Part shown: positions 8,562-10,478 of the stretch, piece by piece
Layout of the letters: every line of letters starts with the position of its first letter
Numbering within the stretch: the first letter of the stretch is position 1
Assembly: GCA_034696485.1 (NCBI GenBank)
Contig: JAQIWT010001520.1
Location: 1 to 10,478 of the forward strand
Direction: 5' to 3'
DNA: 10,478 bases
DNA from: Isohypsibius dastychi
Lineage: Eukaryota; Tardigrada; Eutardigrada; Parachela; Isohypsibiidae
The notes under the pieces: generated by a model
What the model was told of the DNA's origin: nothing
Databases searched by the model: none
Seen by the model: only the letters and a program-made list of their open reading frames with translations
Made by a program: the position numbers and the translations under genes

Positions 8562-10478
8562 CTACTTTCTAAAATAGTTAGTAATCCATTCATCAGCGTT
8601 ATTAAACGCTTTCGTTTCACCGCCCTCTGTATTGACGTAAATTTTCCAAGCTTCGTCAATCAGCTCTGCATTTTTTTTGGCTTCCTCAAGCGCTTTAATC
8701 CGCGAAGCATAGTTTGGCCTCTTGTTGTTCATTTCGTCTTGAATCAGTATTTCTACATATTCCGCCGTCGACGTAACATGCGGCCGAAGTGCTATTTTCT
8801 CCAGTCGTTTCTGAATTTCTGTGGTGACGAAAATTAACTTCATTACTGCTTTTTCAATATCCTGCAGGCGCTCCTGCATCCGAGCCAGGATTGTCTGAGC
8901 CGATATTTTTTCTCCTTCGGCTTTTATGTAAGCATTCTTCACATCCTCTAAAGTTGTTATCACCGGCTTTGTACCGTTGTTGTATCGATAGGGCAAATTG
9001 ACATGTCTGGACCAATGACACTTTCGAATGCAAGCAGTGCAGTACCCACTGGACATTGCACTACAACCCTCTTTATCCTGATCACGTGGTATTTTACATG
9101 GGTAGTGACACGTTTTATGGCAATGCAAACAGATGGTGACACATTCACCTGGGCGAAGTGGTATTTGCTCGGAATATGGATAATACACCGTCTTTGTGGA
9201 CTGCAAGTTCGCGTCCATTTGATGCTGATGCCGGACAACTAACTCCTGAAATTATTTGAAAATATTGATTCAAACACTTATGGCGCTATGGTCTAAATTC
9301 ACCCGTTGTTGGCGAATCTCCTCCATTTTAGCTAACCCGAGATCAATTTCAGACTGCATTCCTGAGACAGTAGTTTCCAACCTTCGTCGTTCTTTCATCA
9401 CCTGCCTTGTTTGTTTCAAACTTTTGCTTTCCACTTGGCCCAGATGGGTGAAGAACTTTTCCATGCTAGTAACACCCATCTTCCAGTAAAGGTGACTGAA
9501 GGGACCAGCTTCGGAACCATTGTCAGCATACAGTGCGCAGTTGTTGAACGCGAACCATTCTTTGAAGAGAAGGTTGTCCGCCTCGACTACCGCCAGCACA
9601 GGCGGTATTTTGTCGTCAGCAAATGTGCAAAGAACAAAGATATTTTTTTCAATATCTTTCCCAAAAATGGACAAAATGCAGTCGAAGACGTATCGCTGTG
9701 GCGCAGTCAGTTTTGCCGTTGAGCTTGAAACTACTATACAAACTGCATCGATGTGATCAATTCCACCAATCTTTGTGGTGCCTCCAGAGAAAAGCTGTTC
9801 GAGCTGAGAGGTGGTTTCTCGATCTCTGACGAGCCCTCCTGTGTCACCAAATCCTGGAGTGTCAATGATCGTCAGCGAGTAAGGGCTTGGACTGTCATAC
9901 TGTCTATAAACCTCATACGAACTGATGTACTTTGTCTGACTTTCTGCTTGTCCATGTGCCGTTTTCTCAACAATCATTTTCAGACGTGCTCCATCCTCCC
10001 ATTGGACGTTATAAAAGTAATTCATCATCCCGTTAATTAGGGTGGTCTTGCCAGCTCCAGTTGCGCCCACCACTAAAATAACCTTGTTTTCTCCAGCTGG
10101 TCCAACGGGTTCAATAATGTACTTTCGCAACATATTCGTCTTGTCCTCAGCCACTGGAGGCGGACACGCATGATAGATATCCGGTGTTCCAGTTGATATA
10201 CGCTCTGCCCGTTTAACGATTTCATCTAGATAGCGCATCTTGGATGGTGCAGCCACCTTGGCTTGCTCAACAATGGGCGTTTCCAAATGTGATATTTCCT
10301 CTTCGCCCACGTTGATGCGACTTTCCAGCTCAGCCGTGACGCGAGTGATCTGAATTTGTGCAGTCACTATAGTTGTTGAACTTTGTAGTGCAGTCAGATT
10401 AACCCGACTCAAATTCATCGGTTTGGGAACAAATTTCTGACCATCCCACTTGGTAACCTTTTTGGCTTCGTTGAGAAC
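8562..10478 (-). CDS. AIG1/septin-like P-loop GTPase with coiled coil and Cys-rich C-terminus, 5' end outside window
   Basis: Two exons on the - strand, 10478-9303 and 9245-8562, join in phase 0 across a 57-base intron and give 619 residues. The frame is open to the window edge, so the true start is probably beyond it, though an ATG at 10418 exists. From the visible N-terminus: about 130 residues with helical character; G1 P-loop GATGAGKTT (138-146); G3 DTPGFGDT (206-213); a probable G4-like CTFAD (284-288); a charged coiled coil (about 340-392) ending KMEEIRQQR; then a Cys/His-rich block with cysteines at 427, 431, 434, 438, 442, 453, 461, 464 and 468 and histidines at 469 and 473; then another Lys/Glu-rich helical tail to the stop. 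The order P-loop GTPase, coiled coil, CxxCxxxCxxxC block matches a group of large uncharacterised animal GTPases I recognise only by pattern. The Cys block could bind zinc. Substrate, partners and cell location are unknown. Confidence 0.88.
9246..9302 (-). other. 57-base intron in the GTPase gene
   Basis: Donor GTGAAT follows the codons for QQR, and acceptor ATTTCAG precedes the codons for ELVVRHQHQ. Without splicing the first exon would stop ten codons later at 9270. Removal joins two long open frames in phase 0, and its size falls in the range of the shorter DIP2 introns. It separates the GTPase/coiled-coil exon from the Cys-rich exon. Confidence 0.85.
10041..10067 (-). other. G1 (Walker A) nucleotide-binding loop of the GTPase
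   Basis: The complement encodes GATGAGKTT, which fits the GxxxxGK[ST] consensus, preceded by the hydrophobic strand KVILVV and followed by LINGMMNYF. The invariant lysine and threonine that bind the phosphates and magnesium are present, so nucleotide binding is expected to be intact. Confidence 0.93.

Noticed and set aside
8960-9242. Open frames of 79-92 codons on both strands
   Set aside because: They are shadows of the GTPase Cys-rich exon in other frames and show no family resemblance.
1-10478. tRNA, rRNA, CRISPR arrays, insertion sequences or transposon ends
   Set aside because: No cloverleaf, spaced direct repeats, transposase-like frame or paired terminal repeats were seen on either strand.

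Overview
The window is spliced nuclear DNA from an animal, almost certainly an invertebrate. Protein-coding exons are broken by short GT-AG introns (51-233 bases), and the genes belong to animal families. It has no operons, Shine-Dalgarno sites, CRISPR arrays or insertion sequences. The compact introns, tight gene spacing and acceptors that are not uniformly TTTTCAG would fit a clade I (Dorylaimia) nematode such as a whipworm relative. Other small-intron invertebrates are equally possible, and this placement is a low-confidence inference.

Bases 1-7209 hold the 3' part of a disco-interacting protein 2 (DIP2) gene on the + strand. I could join 28 exons across 27 introns into one uninterrupted frame of 1,363 residues ending in a stop codon. 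The N-terminal part, where the family carries its DMAP1-binding domain, lies to the left of the window. The visible part has a Ser/Pro-rich linker, a short conserved basic-acidic segment, and two consecutive fatty-acyl-AMP-ligase-like (AMP-binding) domains. Bases 7210-7784 are the DIP2 3' flank, with two AATAAA poly(A) signals, and the upstream flank of the next gene.

Bases 7785-8086 hold the first two exons of an SLC6 (sodium-coupled neurotransmitter or amino-acid transporter) gene on the + strand. They run through transmembrane helix 1 and stop at a splice donor after the conserved NGGG. No further SLC6 exon is visible to the right.

Bases 8562-10478 hold, on the - strand, the 3' part of a P-loop GTPase gene distantly resembling the AIG1/septin group. 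It has two exons in the window, a coiled coil and a Cys/His-rich C-terminal segment. Its 5' end lies beyond the right edge. It therefore sits either inside a long intron of the SLC6 gene, in the opposite direction, or next to a truncated SLC6 copy.

The three genes show no obvious shared pathway: DIP2 is linked to lipid (diacylglycerol) metabolism and neuronal morphology, SLC6 to solute uptake, and the GTPase family is essentially uncharacterised. The points most worth checking are the nested or interrupted SLC6/GTPase arrangement, the contrast in intron density between DIP2 and the GTPase gene, and the GTPase's Cys-rich C-terminus.
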